Below, in pieces: positions 8,123-19,900 of a stretch of DNA of 64,000 nt (position 1 is its first letter; every line of letters starts with the position of its first letter). A model generated the notes under the pieces. It was not told the origin of the DNA. It ran no database searches and saw only the letters and a list, made by a program, of their open reading frames with translations. Source of the DNA: an uncultured Myxococcales bacterium (lineage in GTDB: Bacteria > Myxococcota > Myxococcia > Myxococcales > Myxococcaceae); NCBI GenBank assembly GCA_937980205.1, contig CALJKW010000024.1, positions 1-64,000 of the forward strand, read 5' to 3'. A program made the translations under genes and the position numbers.

Positions 8123-8158
8123 GGTGCCGGCACCCATCGCAAGCCGGGTGCCGGCACC
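8123..8158. promoter_or_regulatory. Pair of 12-bp perfect palindromes (GGTGCCGGCACC)
   Basis: Two identical self-complementary 12-mers lie at 8123-8134 and 8147-8158, with centres 24 bp apart. They sit between the kinase gene and the RDHR-repeat gene, directly before the latter's ATG. The spacing is close to a whole number of helical turns, as for a tandem operator, but a REP-like repeat is also possible. Confidence 0.4.
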
Positions 8159-8214
8159 AGGAGCCCTCGATCCGCCCACTTGAGCGACCTCGACGGCCTT
8201 CGTCACGTGACGGG

Positions 8215-9858
8215 CTACTGCGGCTCGCTGAACTGCACGCGCACCCCGCCCGTCTTCGGCCGCTCGACGGTCATCCACTTCGTCAGCGGTGCGTTGCCCT
8301 CGCGCAGGTATTGAATCTCGAATGGAATGCCGGTGCGGAAGCGGAGCTTCACCGGGGTCGTGCCGAGCACGCGCCCGTCGATGACGACGTCGGCGCCGGA
8401 CGGCTCGCTGTAGAGCTGCACCATCGCGCGATCCTGGTCGTACAGGCCGTCGACCTTCGCGCTCACCTTGAGCTCCGGCAGCGCAGCTTCCGGAGTGATG
8501 GTGATGTCCTCCTCCTGCACGATGACTTCGACGTCTCCCACCGTGCCCATCACCACCGGCTCCTCCGCCTGCTGCTCCGAGGTCGTCGACTTCTGAGGTG
8601 CCCCCCCGGCCACCGCGGCTGCCACGACCTCGCCCCCTTCGAACGGCCGCACCGGCTGAACCTCCGGCGGTGCTGCCTCTTCCACCAGCACTTCGGGCAT
8701 GGCCGTCGCCGCCGCAGCGCTCCCCACCCACTTCCACGCGCGGTCCGCGCCGAGCGCGAGCACCGTCAACATCGCCGCCGCCATCAGCCACCGCTTCGAC
8801 CGCGCGAAGCGCGCGATGATCGGCCTGGTGACGGGCGTGCGCACCACCTTGAGCGGCACCAGGCGCCCGCCCTTCTCGCGCGTCGGCGGCACCAGCTTGT
8901 CTTTCTCGTAGAGCGCGGCGACCCACCGCTCGAGCTCCGAGCGCGCGTCGGAGCGCAGCACGAGCTCGCACGCGGCGAGCAGCTCGTGCGCCGTCTGGTA
9001 CCGCGCCCACGGCTCGGGCTGCATCGCGGCGACGAGCAGCTGGCCGAGCTCCTTCGGCAGGCCGGGGCGCTGCTTCGTCGGCAGCTCGTACTCGCCCGTC
9101 GCGACGCGCGCGATCGTCTCTTCGTCCGTCGCGCCCTTGAACGGCAGCACGTCGGTGAGCGCGTAGTAGAGCACCGTGCCCAGCGAGAACACGTCGCTGC
9201 GCGCGTCGAGCGCCTCGCCCTTCGCCTGCTCGGGCGACATGTACGACGGCTTGCCGGCGATGACGCCCTGCTGCACCGGCCGGTGCGCCACGCGCGCGAT
9301 GCCGAAGTCGGTGAGCTTCACCTCGCCCGTCTCGGAGACGAGGATGTTGTGCGGGCAGATGTCGCAGTGGACGATGCCGCGGTCGTGCGCGTACTGCAGC
9401 GCGCGGGCGATCTCCGCCACGATGTGCACGGCCACGCGCGGTGGCATCGGCAGCTTGTTGCGGCGCGCGCGCTCGAGCAGCTGCGCGAGCGACCAGCCGT
9501 CGACCAGCTCGAGCACGATGAAGCTGCGCCCGTGGTCGGTGCCGAGGTCGCGCACCTCGACGATGTTGCCGTGCCGCAGGCTCGAGGCGACGGCCGCCTC
9601 TTCGACCAGCATGCGCGAGAAGTCGGGGCGGCCGGCGAACGCGGCGTGCAGCCGCTTGATGATGACGAGCCGCCGGTACCCTTCTGCTCCGACGTGCTCG
9701 CCGAGGAAGATCTCCGCCGTGCCGCCGTCACAGAGCTTCTTGAGCGCCTTGTAGCGCCCCGCCGCAGCGATGAGGACCTGGTCCCAGCGTGCGGGCTTCT
9801 TGTCCGACTCCGCCTGGCCTTCAGCAGGCGGAACCAGCTCGAGCTTCTTTACCGCCAT
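8215..9858 (-). CDS. Ser/Thr protein kinase with transmembrane segment and PEGA domain
   Basis: 547 residues. The kinase domain spans about residues 35-310: glycine loop LCDGGTAEIFLG, ATP-anchoring lysine in VIIKRLH (Lys68), catalytic loop HCDICPHN (Asp166, Asn171), DFG at 184 and an SYMSPEQ activation-segment end. A single membrane helix lies near residues 360-378 (WLMAAAMLTVLALGA). A C-terminal PEGA domain (about 470-545, SEPSGADVVIDGRVLGTTP) probably sits across the membrane. The usual HRD arginine and the catalytic-loop lysine are both cysteine. The ATG overlaps the M48 gene's end by 10 bp, so the two genes are coupled. Confidence 0.92.
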   Translation of the reverse strand: MAVKKLELVPPAEGQAESDKKPARWDQVLIAAAGRYKALKKLCDGGTAEIFLGEHVGAEGYRRLVIIKRLHAAFAGRPDFSRMLVEEAAVASSLRHGNIVEVRDLGTDHGRSFIVLELVDGWSLAQLLERARRNKLPMPPRVAVHIVAEIARALQYAHDRGIVHCDICPHNILVSETGEVKLTDFGIARVAHRPVQQGVIAGKPSYMSPEQAKGEALDARSDVFSLGTVLYYALTDVLPFKGATDEETIARVATGEYELPTKQRPGLPKELGQLLVAAMQPEPWARYQTAHELLAACELVLRSDARSELERWVAALYEKDKLVPPTREKGGRLVPLKVVRTPVTRPIIARFARSKRWLMAAAMLTVLALGADRAWKWVGSAAAATAMPEVLVEEAAPPEVQPVRPFEGGEVVAAAVAGGAPQKSTTSEQQAEEPVVMGTVGDVEVIVQEEDITITPEAALPELKVSAKVDGLYDQDRAMVQLYSEPSGADVVIDGRVLGTTPVKLRFRTGIPFEIQYLREGNAPLTKWMTVERPKTGGVRVQFSEPQ

Positions 9859-10688
9859 GACACCGGGGCCCCCATCTGCAGGTGCTGCTTGATCGCCTGG
9901 AGCTCGGCCTGGCCCACCTTCGAGCCGGAGAGGTGCTCGCGCGCGATGATCTGGTTCACGTTCTCGATGCGGTCGGTCGTGGCCGGGTGCGTCTGCAGGT
10001 ACGTGAGCACCTTGTTCAGCGTGCCGCTCTTCGCCGGCAGCTTGCGGAAGAACATCGCGATGCCGCGCGGGTCGTAGCCGGCCTTCGCGGCGTAGCGCAC
10101 GGCGTAGAGGTCGGCCTCGTGCTCGTCGGCCCGGCTGTGCGCGAGGATCGCGCCGTTCGCGACGATCGCGGCGCCGATCTGCTTGAGCATGTTCGGGTTC
10201 TCGCCGAGCGCCACCGCGGCGATCGTCTGCAGGCCGTACTGCGCGACGAGCTGCCGCGCCGAGTGGCGCCGCACCACGTGACCGACCTCGTGCGCCATCA
10301 CGCCGACGACTTCGCTCTCGTTGTCGGCGCTGAGCAGCAGCCCCGTGTAGACGTAGAGGTGGCCACCCGGCGTCGCGAACGCGTTCACCGTCTTCGGGTC
10401 GTCGATGACGTGAACGTGGTAGTCGGTGTCGCGGTCCTTCTTCGCGTGCGGGACGATCTGCGCGACCAGCCCATCGACGTACTTCGTCACCACCGGGTCC
10501 TTCGAGAGCTTCACGCCCTCCTGCTCCAGCTCCTGGTGAACCTGGAGCCCGAGCTGCTTCTCCTGCTCGTCCGAGACGAGCACCTTGGCGACGGCGAGCT
10601 CCGCCTCGGGCAGCGATTGCGTCAGCGAGCAGTTGGCGGCGACGGCGAGCAGGCCAGCGGCCAACCACACCCGGTGAATCGACCTCAT
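9849..10688 (-). CDS. M48-family metallopeptidase, exported
   Basis: 279 residues. A hydrophobic N-terminal export signal (about 1-20) ends AVAANC; Asn at -1 makes the lipobox non-canonical, so lipidation is uncertain. The zincin motif HEVGH is at 133-137, and the downstream third-ligand region RADEHEADLYAVRYA is intact. TYLQTHPATTDRIENV is the usual M48 C-terminal motif. This resembles the periplasmic BepA/LoiP group, which cleaves misfolded outer-membrane proteins. A strong ribosome-binding site GGAGGAG (10697-10703) sits 8 nt from the ATG, and TAGGCT at 10745-10750 is a possible -10 box giving a leader of about 50-60 nt. The kinase gene follows, with a 10-bp overlap. Confidence 0.93.
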   Translation of the reverse strand: MRSIHRVWLAAGLLAVAANCSLTQSLPEAELAVAKVLVSDEQEKQLGLQVHQELEQEGVKLSKDPVVTKYVDGLVAQIVPHAKKDRDTDYHVHVIDDPKTVNAFATPGGHLYVYTGLLLSADNESEVVGVMAHEVGHVVRRHSARQLVAQYGLQTIAAVALGENPNMLKQIGAAIVANGAILAHSRADEHEADLYAVRYAAKAGYDPRGIAMFFRKLPAKSGTLNKVLTYLQTHPATTDRIENVNQIIAREHLSGSKVGQAELQAIKQHLQMGAPVSWR

Positions 10689-10826
10689 GTGTGCTTCTCC
10701 TCCCTCTCGAAATCTCGCGAGGTGGGGAGCACGAAGAGTGCCGGAGCCTAACTGTCGGATCAGTCGTGCCCCGGCGTGCGCGCGCGCCACAACCTGGGGC
10801 GCGGTGTGGCGGCGTGGGTGCTCGCG

Positions 10827-12122
10827 TTACGACGGGAGGACGCCGACGAGCGTTACCGCTTCGTCCGCCGGCGGCATGCCGGCCTGCTCGACCAGCTCGG
10901 GCGCGACGGCCTCGGAGCACTCGGCGGTGAGCTGCGCGCGGGCCGCGCGTTGCGCTTTGGTGATCTCCCCGCGCTCGCGGCGCGGCAGCCGCCGCATCGC
11001 CCACTCGTGGATGTCCCACGACAGCTCGGCGTGGCGCGTCTCGTCGGCGGCGATGGCCTCGAGCTCATGCTTGATGAGTGGGTCCTTCGCCTTCAGCGCC
11101 TGGCGGTGGGCGACGAGCGCTCCGTACGTCTCGCGGATGCAGCCCTCGACGGCGTTGTCGCGCGCGACCTCGGCGAGCGCGCGCAGCGGCATCGCGGCGA
11201 CGCGCGGGGCCACCGGAGTCCCGCCGAAGCGACGCGCGAGCTTTCCGACCGCGTGCGCGTGCCGGACCTCGTCGGCGGCCGACAGCTGCGCGCGCAGCTG
11301 AAGCGCGAGCGGAGCGCCGTGCAGGGCCAGCTCGTCGCGCAGGCGCAAGAACGCCGGCACCGAGGCGGCCTCGAGGTGAGCGGCCGCGACGAAGTGGCGC
11401 GCGAGCGGGTCGGCGCTCAGGCGCGCGTACGCCGCGCGCAGACCGCACGGGCGGCGGCCGATCGCGCAGCCCGGCTTGCCGCGCTCGAGCACCGCGGTCG
11501 ACAGCTCGGTGATGCTGCCGTCGTTGCCGATGCTGAGCAGGTGCTGGGTGACGGCGGTGTTCTCGCCGCAGGCGACGCCTTCGTAGCCGATGACCTCCCA
11601 CCCGTTCTCGGTCTTGCGCACGGCGCCGCGCGACTTGTCGCCACAGGCGAAGTGCAGCGGCTGCGTGTGCGCGAGCAGCAGCGCTTCGGTCGGCGTGTCG
11701 ATGGTGCCGAGGAAGCCCTTCAAGGCCTCCAGCGTGGTGAGCGACGCGATGGCGTCGGCCTGCTGCGTGGCGAGGTAGTACTCGGTGCAGACCTGCAGGC
11801 ACTGGCGGCCGAAGCCCTGCGTCGCCTTCAGCGCGGTGAGCGCCGACTCGCAGCTCGCGGCGTTCGAGGCGTTCTTGCACTTCGTGCCGAAGGCGCTGAC
11901 GAGCGACTCGGAGCTGCCGCCGGCCATGAAGATGCGGCGGAGCTCGGCGTAGTCGGTGGCCGCCGCCGGCTCGAGGCCCGCGATGGAGAAGGCGCTGCTC
12001 GTGCACGGCACCTCTTCGAACGAGCGCGTGTCCACCCCGCCGACTCCACAGGACATGATCAGCGGCGTCGCGAGGGAGACTTTCAGCGCGTTCTCGAACA
12101 GGCCGCGGAGGTCGATGGGCAT
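10827..12122 (-). CDS. Ferritin-like-domain protein with Cys-rich N-terminal half
   Basis: 431 residues from the ATG at 12122; open frame extends to 12269 but that part is low-complexity. The N-terminus has a weak signal sequence ending LIMSCG, possibly a lipoprotein site (Cys25). The first half is Cys-rich (GTKCKNASNAASC, CLQVCTEYYL, CAIGRRPCG). The second half (about 245-395) is a four-helix bundle with ferritin-like metal ligands in order: HLEAASVPAF, ADEVRHAHAV, a Glu in DNAVEGCIRETYG, and AADETRHAELSW, i.e. two ExxH pairs plus two Glu. A di-iron protein is likely; substrate and partner are unknown. It stands alone, divergent from the sialidase-like gene. Confidence 0.8.
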   Translation of the reverse strand: MPIDLRGLFENALKVSLATPLIMSCGVGGVDTRSFEEVPCTSSAFSIAGLEPAAATDYAELRRIFMAGGSSESLVSAFGTKCKNASNAASCESALTALKATQGFGRQCLQVCTEYYLATQQADAIASLTTLEALKGFLGTIDTPTEALLLAHTQPLHFACGDKSRGAVRKTENGWEVIGYEGVACGENTAVTQHLLSIGNDGSITELSTAVLERGKPGCAIGRRPCGLRAAYARLSADPLARHFVAAAHLEAASVPAFLRLRDELALHGAPLALQLRAQLSAADEVRHAHAVGKLARRFGGTPVAPRVAAMPLRALAEVARDNAVEGCIRETYGALVAHRQALKAKDPLIKHELEAIAADETRHAELSWDIHEWAMRRLPRRERGEITKAQRAARAQLTAECSEAVAPELVEQAGMPPADEAVTLVGVLPS

Positions 12123-12360
12123 GGCGCCGCATGTTTGCAAGGGCAGCGCCCACTCGCGAGCTTCAGTCGTTTCCGAGCCGTGCGGGCGCTGGAGCACGGA
12201 TGTCGCCTCAGAATTCCGCCGGGGGCTCCCCCCCTGCTGCCGCGCCAGGCCGCCGAGGCGCTCCGGCACCCGACGTACCCCGCCCGAATAAGTCGCTTTC
12301 TGTCACTCCGTTTCACAGCTGCGGGTAGAGCGCAGGGGCTCCGACCGCCGAGAACCGGGC

Positions 12361-13527
12361 GTGACCTTGCGACCTCTCGACGGCATCGACCTCAACCGCC
12401 TCGCCCGCACCGACCCGCTGGCGGCGGAGCTCGGCGCTCAGCTGCAGCGCGCTCCGGGCGGCAACCGCGACGGCAACCCGGCCCGGCTGCGCCGCGATGA
12501 GTTCATGGCGGTGGCGCCGCTGGAGTACCAACTGAACGCGCCGCTGCGGCCGGTGCTCGAGCGGCTCGACCGCGCCTTCTTCGTCGAGACCGGTTCTCAG
12601 GTGACGTGGAACAACCCGCCGCTCGTCTCCGCTTCGGGGCTGCGGCCGATCGTTCAGGGCGGCCTGCCGATGCCGGGGGCGACCTTCACCACGCGCTCCG
12701 GCGCTCAGACCACCTTCATCAGCAAGGGCGACACCGGCGAGGTGCTTCGCAGCGACGCGCCCTTCACCACCGCGCGGCGCGAGCCCTTCGTCGCGGCCGC
12801 GGTCGCCGGGGTCACGGTCGGAGGCCGCCGCTACCTCTACTCGGTGGAGCCCACGGCGACCGGCCTCTCGCTGGTGCGGCGCGCGGTGACCGCGGCGGGC
12901 CTCGGCCGGCCGCAACCGGTCGAGGTCTCGCCGATGCCCGCGGGCATGCACTGGCCGCAGCTGACGGCGCTGCCCGACGGCCGCATCGCGCTCGCGGCGG
13001 TGGTGCCCCACCGCGGGCCGTACCTCGCGATGAGCGACGACGGCGGGAAGAGCTTCCAGGTGACCGCCTGGCTGGGCCAGACGCAGCGAGACGAGCTGTC
13101 GCTGGCGCACCTGGGCTCGTTCGCCGACGGCACGCTGGTGGTGACGACGCAGGTCGGCGACCCCCAGGGCCTCGTCACGTCACTCGTGCGCACCAGCCAG
13201 GACGGGGTCAACTTCACACCGCCCGTTCCGGTGACCACCGAGAACCCGAACGTGCACGACGCGTTCGTGGTGCGGCGCAGCGACGGCGACGTCGACCTCT
13301 ACTACCTGCGGCAGGAGCAGGCGGGCTTCTCGGCCTTCCGCCGGAAGCTCACCCGCGCCGGCGCGCTCGGTGAGGAGCAGCGCCTGACGGGGCCCGAGCT
13401 CGGCTCGGTCGAGAAGCCGCAGGGGTTCCGGCTGCCGGACGGCTCGGTGCGGCTGATCATGGCGCGCCGCAACCAGCTCGACGACTTCGACGTGGTGACG
13501 GCGCTGCTCCCCGGTGACGCGCCGTAG
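12361..13527 (+). CDS. Sialidase/BNR-like beta-propeller protein
   Basis: 388 residues from a GTG. From about residue 85 the sequence is beta-rich with blade-like periodicity and contains the Asp-box AMSDDGGKSFQ; further blades carry HWPQLTALPDGRIAL and VVRRSDGDVDLYYL. That is the profile of the exo-alpha-sialidase/BNR superfamily. The catalytic arginine triad of true sialidases was not located, so enzymatic activity is not claimed. No clear signal peptide is present; about 80 N-terminal residues are polar. The 238 bp upstream, divergent from the ferritin-like gene, holds no other open frame. Confidence 0.65.
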   Translation: MTLRPLDGIDLNRLARTDPLAAELGAQLQRAPGGNRDGNPARLRRDEFMAVAPLEYQLNAPLRPVLERLDRAFFVETGSQVTWNNPPLVSASGLRPIVQGGLPMPGATFTTRSGAQTTFISKGDTGEVLRSDAPFTTARREPFVAAAVAGVTVGGRRYLYSVEPTATGLSLVRRAVTAAGLGRPQPVEVSPMPAGMHWPQLTALPDGRIALAAVVPHRGPYLAMSDDGGKSFQVTAWLGQTQRDELSLAHLGSFADGTLVVTTQVGDPQGLVTSLVRTSQDGVNFTPPVPVTTENPNVHDAFVVRRSDGDVDLYYLRQEQAGFSAFRRKLTRAGALGEEQRLTGPELGSVEKPQGFRLPDGSVRLIMARRNQLDDFDVVTALLPGDAP

Positions 13528-13548
13528 AGCCCACGGTCGATCAGACCT

Positions 13549-14796
13549 TCAGAGGTCCGCGCCCGGCTGCTGGGCGCGAGGAGCCGTCCACATCGGCGGC
13601 GCCGAGAGCCACGGGAAGCCGTCGCGCGCCAGCCGGTAGCCGTAGTCGTAGAGCGCGTTCATCTGCGCGCGGTCGAAGTTCTCGTGCTCCCCCTCGTACT
13701 CGAAGTCCGCGCCGATGCAGGCGAGGTGGAACTCGAAGCCATCGCGGTGCGCCGTCTGGTGGATGCGAAAGAGGTCGGCGTGGCTCTGCGACTGCAGCAT
13801 CGCGCCCACCGCGCGCGCGGCGATGTCGATCGTCCGGCGCTTTGGTGCATGCCACGTCGGTGCGACCGAGCCGTTGCGGATGACGAAGACGCGCCCCGCG
13901 CGCTCGAGCTTCTCGCCCAGCGACGACGCGACGGACGGCATCCCCGGCGGGTAGATGAACACCTGCGACACCGCGCCGCCGTCGACGTGCATCTCGTCGT
14001 GGGGCTCGCCGTCGACCTCGACGCGGATCATGCCCGGCGGGAACGCCCCGGGGATCGCGGTGGACGCGAGCATGATCGACCGGAACAGCTCGAGCGCTGC
14101 GGGTGCTCCGCTGGCGGCGATGTTGCCCATGTTCCAGATCACCGGCTGGCACGCGTCGAGCGCCGTCGTGCCGATGAGCAGCATGCGGCCCTGGTGGTGC
14201 TCCTCGGCGACGGCCGCGAGCATGGCCTCGTCGACGTGCTTCGAGAGCAGCCGCAGCAGCGGCTCGTTGTCCGCGAGGCCGTCGTCGCCGATGACCGCCA
14301 GCAGGCTGCGCCGCTTCATCACGTCGGCGGCGCACACCTCGGTGAACTCTTCGCGAAGCGGGCCGTCGTAGCTCGGGCCGAGGAACGCGACGGGCGCGAT
14401 GAGGGCCCCGGTGCTGATCCCGGTCACGGCCTTGAAGGTCGGTCGCGTGCCGGACTTCGTCCAGCCGTTGAGCAGGCCGGAGCCGAAGGCGCCCTTGTCG
14501 CCGCCGCCGGAGATCGCGAGCAGGTCGACCGGCGGCAGCTCGCCGGTGAGGCCCGCGCGGCGGCGGTGCTCGGCTTCGCGCCGGCGCGCGGCCAGCACGT
14601 CGCGAACGAACGGCTCGATGTCGAGGGCCACCCAGTAGCGCGCGTTGGGAATGCCCGGCACGACCGCGCGCGTGGTGAGGTGCCTGGGTACGGCCGAGAG
14701 CCGCGGCGGGGGCCTGAGCGCGCGAGCCGCCCACACCCCCAGCGCGCCGGCACCGGCCGTCACACCCGCCAACGCCAACCTCTGCGCGCGACCCAT
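13549..14796 (-). CDS. Patatin-like phospholipase
   Basis: 415 residues. After a short hydrophobic N-terminus (about 8-24, possible anchor), the patatin domain shows the oxyanion loop GGGDKG (97-102), the nucleophile elbow GISTG (Ser128) and the catalytic aspartate in HVDGG (around residue 272). All parts of the Ser-Asp dyad are present. TAIPGAFPPGMI is another family signature. The likely activity is acyl hydrolysis of phospholipids or other acyl esters. It is convergent with the sialidase-like gene, 21 bp apart, and divergent from the GH15 gene. Confidence 0.9.
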   Translation of the reverse strand: MGRAQRLALAGVTAGAGALGVWAARALRPPPRLSAVPRHLTTRAVVPGIPNARYWVALDIEPFVRDVLAARRREAEHRRRAGLTGELPPVDLLAISGGGDKGAFGSGLLNGWTKSGTRPTFKAVTGISTGALIAPVAFLGPSYDGPLREEFTEVCAADVMKRRSLLAVIGDDGLADNEPLLRLLSKHVDEAMLAAVAEEHHQGRMLLIGTTALDACQPVIWNMGNIAASGAPAALELFRSIMLASTAIPGAFPPGMIRVEVDGEPHDEMHVDGGAVSQVFIYPPGMPSVASSLGEKLERAGRVFVIRNGSVAPTWHAPKRRTIDIAARAVGAMLQSQSHADLFRIHQTAHRDGFEFHLACIGADFEYEGEHENFDRAQMNALYDYGYRLARDGFPWLSAPPMWTAPRAQQPGADL

Positions 14797-15116
14797 GGCT
14801 CACCCCCGCACGGAGTTGGCGACCTTCAGCTGCGTCGTGTTCATGGCTCAACCTCTCGTCGGGGGTGGACGCGGTGGAGTGGTGCATCGCGTGTGCCCCG
14901 CAGCGCCGGGCACTGCTCTTGCTCGACTCGCGGCGTGCACACCAGCAGCCGCACCCCGATGCCACCCCGATCCGCTTCAGCACCGTCTCTCGGACACCTC
15001 CTGCACCCGCAGCGCGGCGTCTTCGTCACGGACCAGAGGCTGAGCGGGCGCGGTGCTGCGGCGATCACTCTCGACCGCTGGGTGCATTTGCGTCCCCCTC
15101 AACGAAGGAAGAAGAC
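14797..15116. other. Intergenic region between divergent patatin and GH15 genes
   Basis: About 320 bp with no credible open frame on either strand. It must hold promoters for both divergent genes. The only element I can point to is a sigma-54-like -24/-12 sequence at 14908-14923 on the plus strand. The last 15 bp contain an AAGGAAG ribosome-binding site for the GH15 gene. Confidence 0.6.
14908..14923 (+). promoter_or_regulatory. Sigma-54-like -24/-12 element upstream of GH15
   Basis: GGGCAC, then five bases, then TTGCT. Compared with the consensus TGGCAC-N5-TTGCA it matches 9 of the 10 core positions through TTGC, with the invariant GG and GC at the correct spacing. It lies about 195 bp upstream of the GH15 ATG, so a long leader would be required. 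Confidence 0.3.
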
Positions 15117-16946
<1,830 letters not shown>

Positions 16947-16981
16947 GAAGACGCCCTCTCGCTCAAGAAGCGCCCGGCTGC

Positions 16982-19900
16982 TCACCGCACGACGGACGCA
17001 GAAGCCTCGGCGATCGCGCGCTGCAGCGCGCCGAGCCCGGCGGCGACGTCCGAGGAGAAGTGCACCCGCATCACGCGCCGCTCCCGGTCGGCGAGCACCT
17101 GCAGATCCGCCCTGGCCTGGGCGGCCTTGATCACGGAGAACCCGTACTTCTGCCCGGGCACCGGCAGCTCCGCGGCGTCGTCGCAGGTCAGCTGCAGGAA
17201 CACGCCGGTGTTGGGGCCACCCTTGTAGAACTGCCCGGTCGAGTGCAGGAACCGCGGGCCGAACTGCAGGCACGTGGCGACCCGGCGCCCGTCCCGCACG
17301 GCGTGCCGCATCGCCTGCAGCGTCCGCTCGTTCGCCTCGTTCATGTCGAGGTACGCCAGCAACGCGAAGTAGTCGCCGCCGGCGAGGCGATTGAGGTGCG
17401 CGGTGAGGTACCCCTTCAGCGAGTCTTCCGCCGCGGCCGTGGTCAGCACCGCCGCGTTCTTCGGATCCGCGAACAGCGAGATGCCGTCGGCGCGGAAGAT
17501 CGGCGCCTCCTGCGGCGCGGAGCCGGAAGCCTCGTATTCGCCGAGCAGCTTGCGGGTGAGCACCTTGCTCGCCTCGACGTCCGGCTGATCGAACGGGTGA
17601 ACCCCGAGGATCGCGCCGGCGACCGCGGTGGCGATCTCCCAGCGGAACAGCTCGGCGCCGACCGCGTACACGTCGTCCACCCCCACGCGCACGACCGCGT
17701 GCCCCGCGCGCTCGAGCGCGTCGACCGCCTCGTCCTGCGCCGCGTCGGGCGCCGTCGCCAGCCGCAGGTAGAGAAACAGCCGGTCGTTTCCGTACGCGTC
17801 GGGCCTGCCCAGCACCTCGCCGGCGATGGGCAGAATGCCCTCGCCCTCCTTGCCGGTCGACTCCGCGACGAGCTGCTCGAGCCACGCGCCGAGCGCCGCG
17901 AGGCCGGGCGAGCAGACGATCGTCAGCTTGTCGCGCCCGAACCACGCCGAGACCCCGAGGATGACGCCCGGCACGACGCCAGCGTTCTCCTCGATCGGCA
18001 CCGACGGCATGCAGGCGTAGACCATCTGCTCGGCCCGCTCCAGCAGCCGCGGCACGTCGACGCCCATCAGCGCGGCGGGCACCAGCCCGAAGTCCGAGAG
18101 CACCGAGTACCGGCCCCCGATGTCGGGCCAGCCGAAGAAGACGCGGCGGAAGCCCTCGGCCTCGGCGACGTGCTGCAGCTTCGAGCCGGGATCCGTGATG
18201 GCGATGAACCGGCGCCCGGCCTCTTTCGGCCCGACGCGCTGCGCGACGCGGTCGAAGAAGTACTGCTCGAACACGTTCGGCTCGAGCGTCGAGCCCGACT
18301 TGCTCGACACGACGAACAGCGTGCGCTCGAGCTCCACTTCGAACTCGAGGCGCCTCACCTGCGCCGGGTCCGTCGAGTCGAGCACGTGCAGCCGCGGGAA
18401 GCCCTCGACCGGCCCGAACGTGCGCTGGAGCAGCTCAGGCCCCAGGCTCGAGCCCCCCATGCCGAGCAGCAGCACGTGCGTGAAGCCGCTCGCCTTCGCC
18501 GCGTCGCGCACCTGGTTCAGCCGCTCGAGGTGCGCGAGCTGCCCGTTGGTGACGCCGAGCCAGCCGAGCCAGCGCGCCTCGTCTTTGCCGGTCCACAGCG
18601 ACACGTCGCGGCTCCACAGCTGCCGCACCTTGCCGTGCGCGCGCCACTCACCGAGCGTGGTCTCGACGTCCGCGGCCAGCGCCTCGGGCAGCCGGTACGA
18701 GAGCCGGCGCGACCGCTCGGCCCGCGTCCCCTGCCGCTGCTTGTCCACCGCCTCGAGCAGGTGCTGGAACGCCTCGGCGAACAGCCGCACGCCGTCGGCG
18801 AGCAGGCCGTCGGTCAGCTGCTTCATCGAGATGCCCGCGGCGGCGGCGAGCTGCATCGTGTCGGTCGCGGCCTCGACGTCTTCGGTCAGGCTCGCGCGGG
18901 GCCGGCCGTGCTCGCGGAACGCCTCGAGCGTGGCCGGCGGCAGCGTCGTCACCGTGTCGGGGCCGATCAGCTCTTCCACGTACAGCGTGTCGTGCAGCGC
19001 CGGGTTCTTCGTGCCCGTGCTGGCCCACAAGAGCCGCTGCGTGTTCGCGCCGGCGGCGGCCAGCCGCTGCCACCTCGCCCCCGAGAACAGCTCGAGGTAC
19101 CGCTGGTAGGCGAGCCGGGCGTTCGCGATCGCCACCCGCCCGCGCAGGCCGCGCAGCAGCGCCAGCTCGCGCGGGCTCTCTCCGGCCTGCTGCCGGAGCG
19201 CGATCACCTCGTCCACGGCGGTGTCGATGCGGCTGACGAAGAAGCTCGCCACGCTGGCGACGCGGCGCACGTCGCCGCCGCTGACCGCCAGCTTCTCCAG
19301 GCCCGAGACGTACGCCTCGGCGACCTGCTCGTACGCGTCGACCGCGAACAGCAGCGTCGCGTTCACGTTCACGCCCTCGCTCACCAGCGCGTGCAGCGCG
19401 CGGATCCCCGCCGGGGTCGCCGGCACCTTGATCATCAGGTTGTCCCTGCCCACCGCGCGCTTGAGCCGCCGGGCCTCGTCGAGCGTCCCCGCGGTGTCGT
19501 GCGCCAGCGCCGGAGACACCTCGAGGCTCACGTACCCGTCGCGCCCCGCCGTCACCTCGTAGATCGGCCGCAGCGCGTCGGCGGCTTCCTGCACGTCGCG
19601 AACCGCCAGCCGCTCGTACAGCGCCTTCGCCTCGACCCCGCGCGCGTCGGGAGACTCGAGCAGGTCGCGGTAGTCCGAGCTGCCGGTCACCGCCTTCTCG
19701 AAGATGCTCGGGTTCGACGTCACGCCCTTGAGGCCGTCGTGCTCGATGAGCCGCCGCAGGTCTCCGCTCGTCACCAGGCTGTGGCGGATGTAGTCGAGCC
19801 ACACCGCCTGCCCGAACACCTGCAGCGCCCGCAGCGGGTTCTCGAGCGCCGTCAGCTTCGCGAGCCGCTTGAGGTGCCGGTCGTCGGCGCTGAACCGCGC

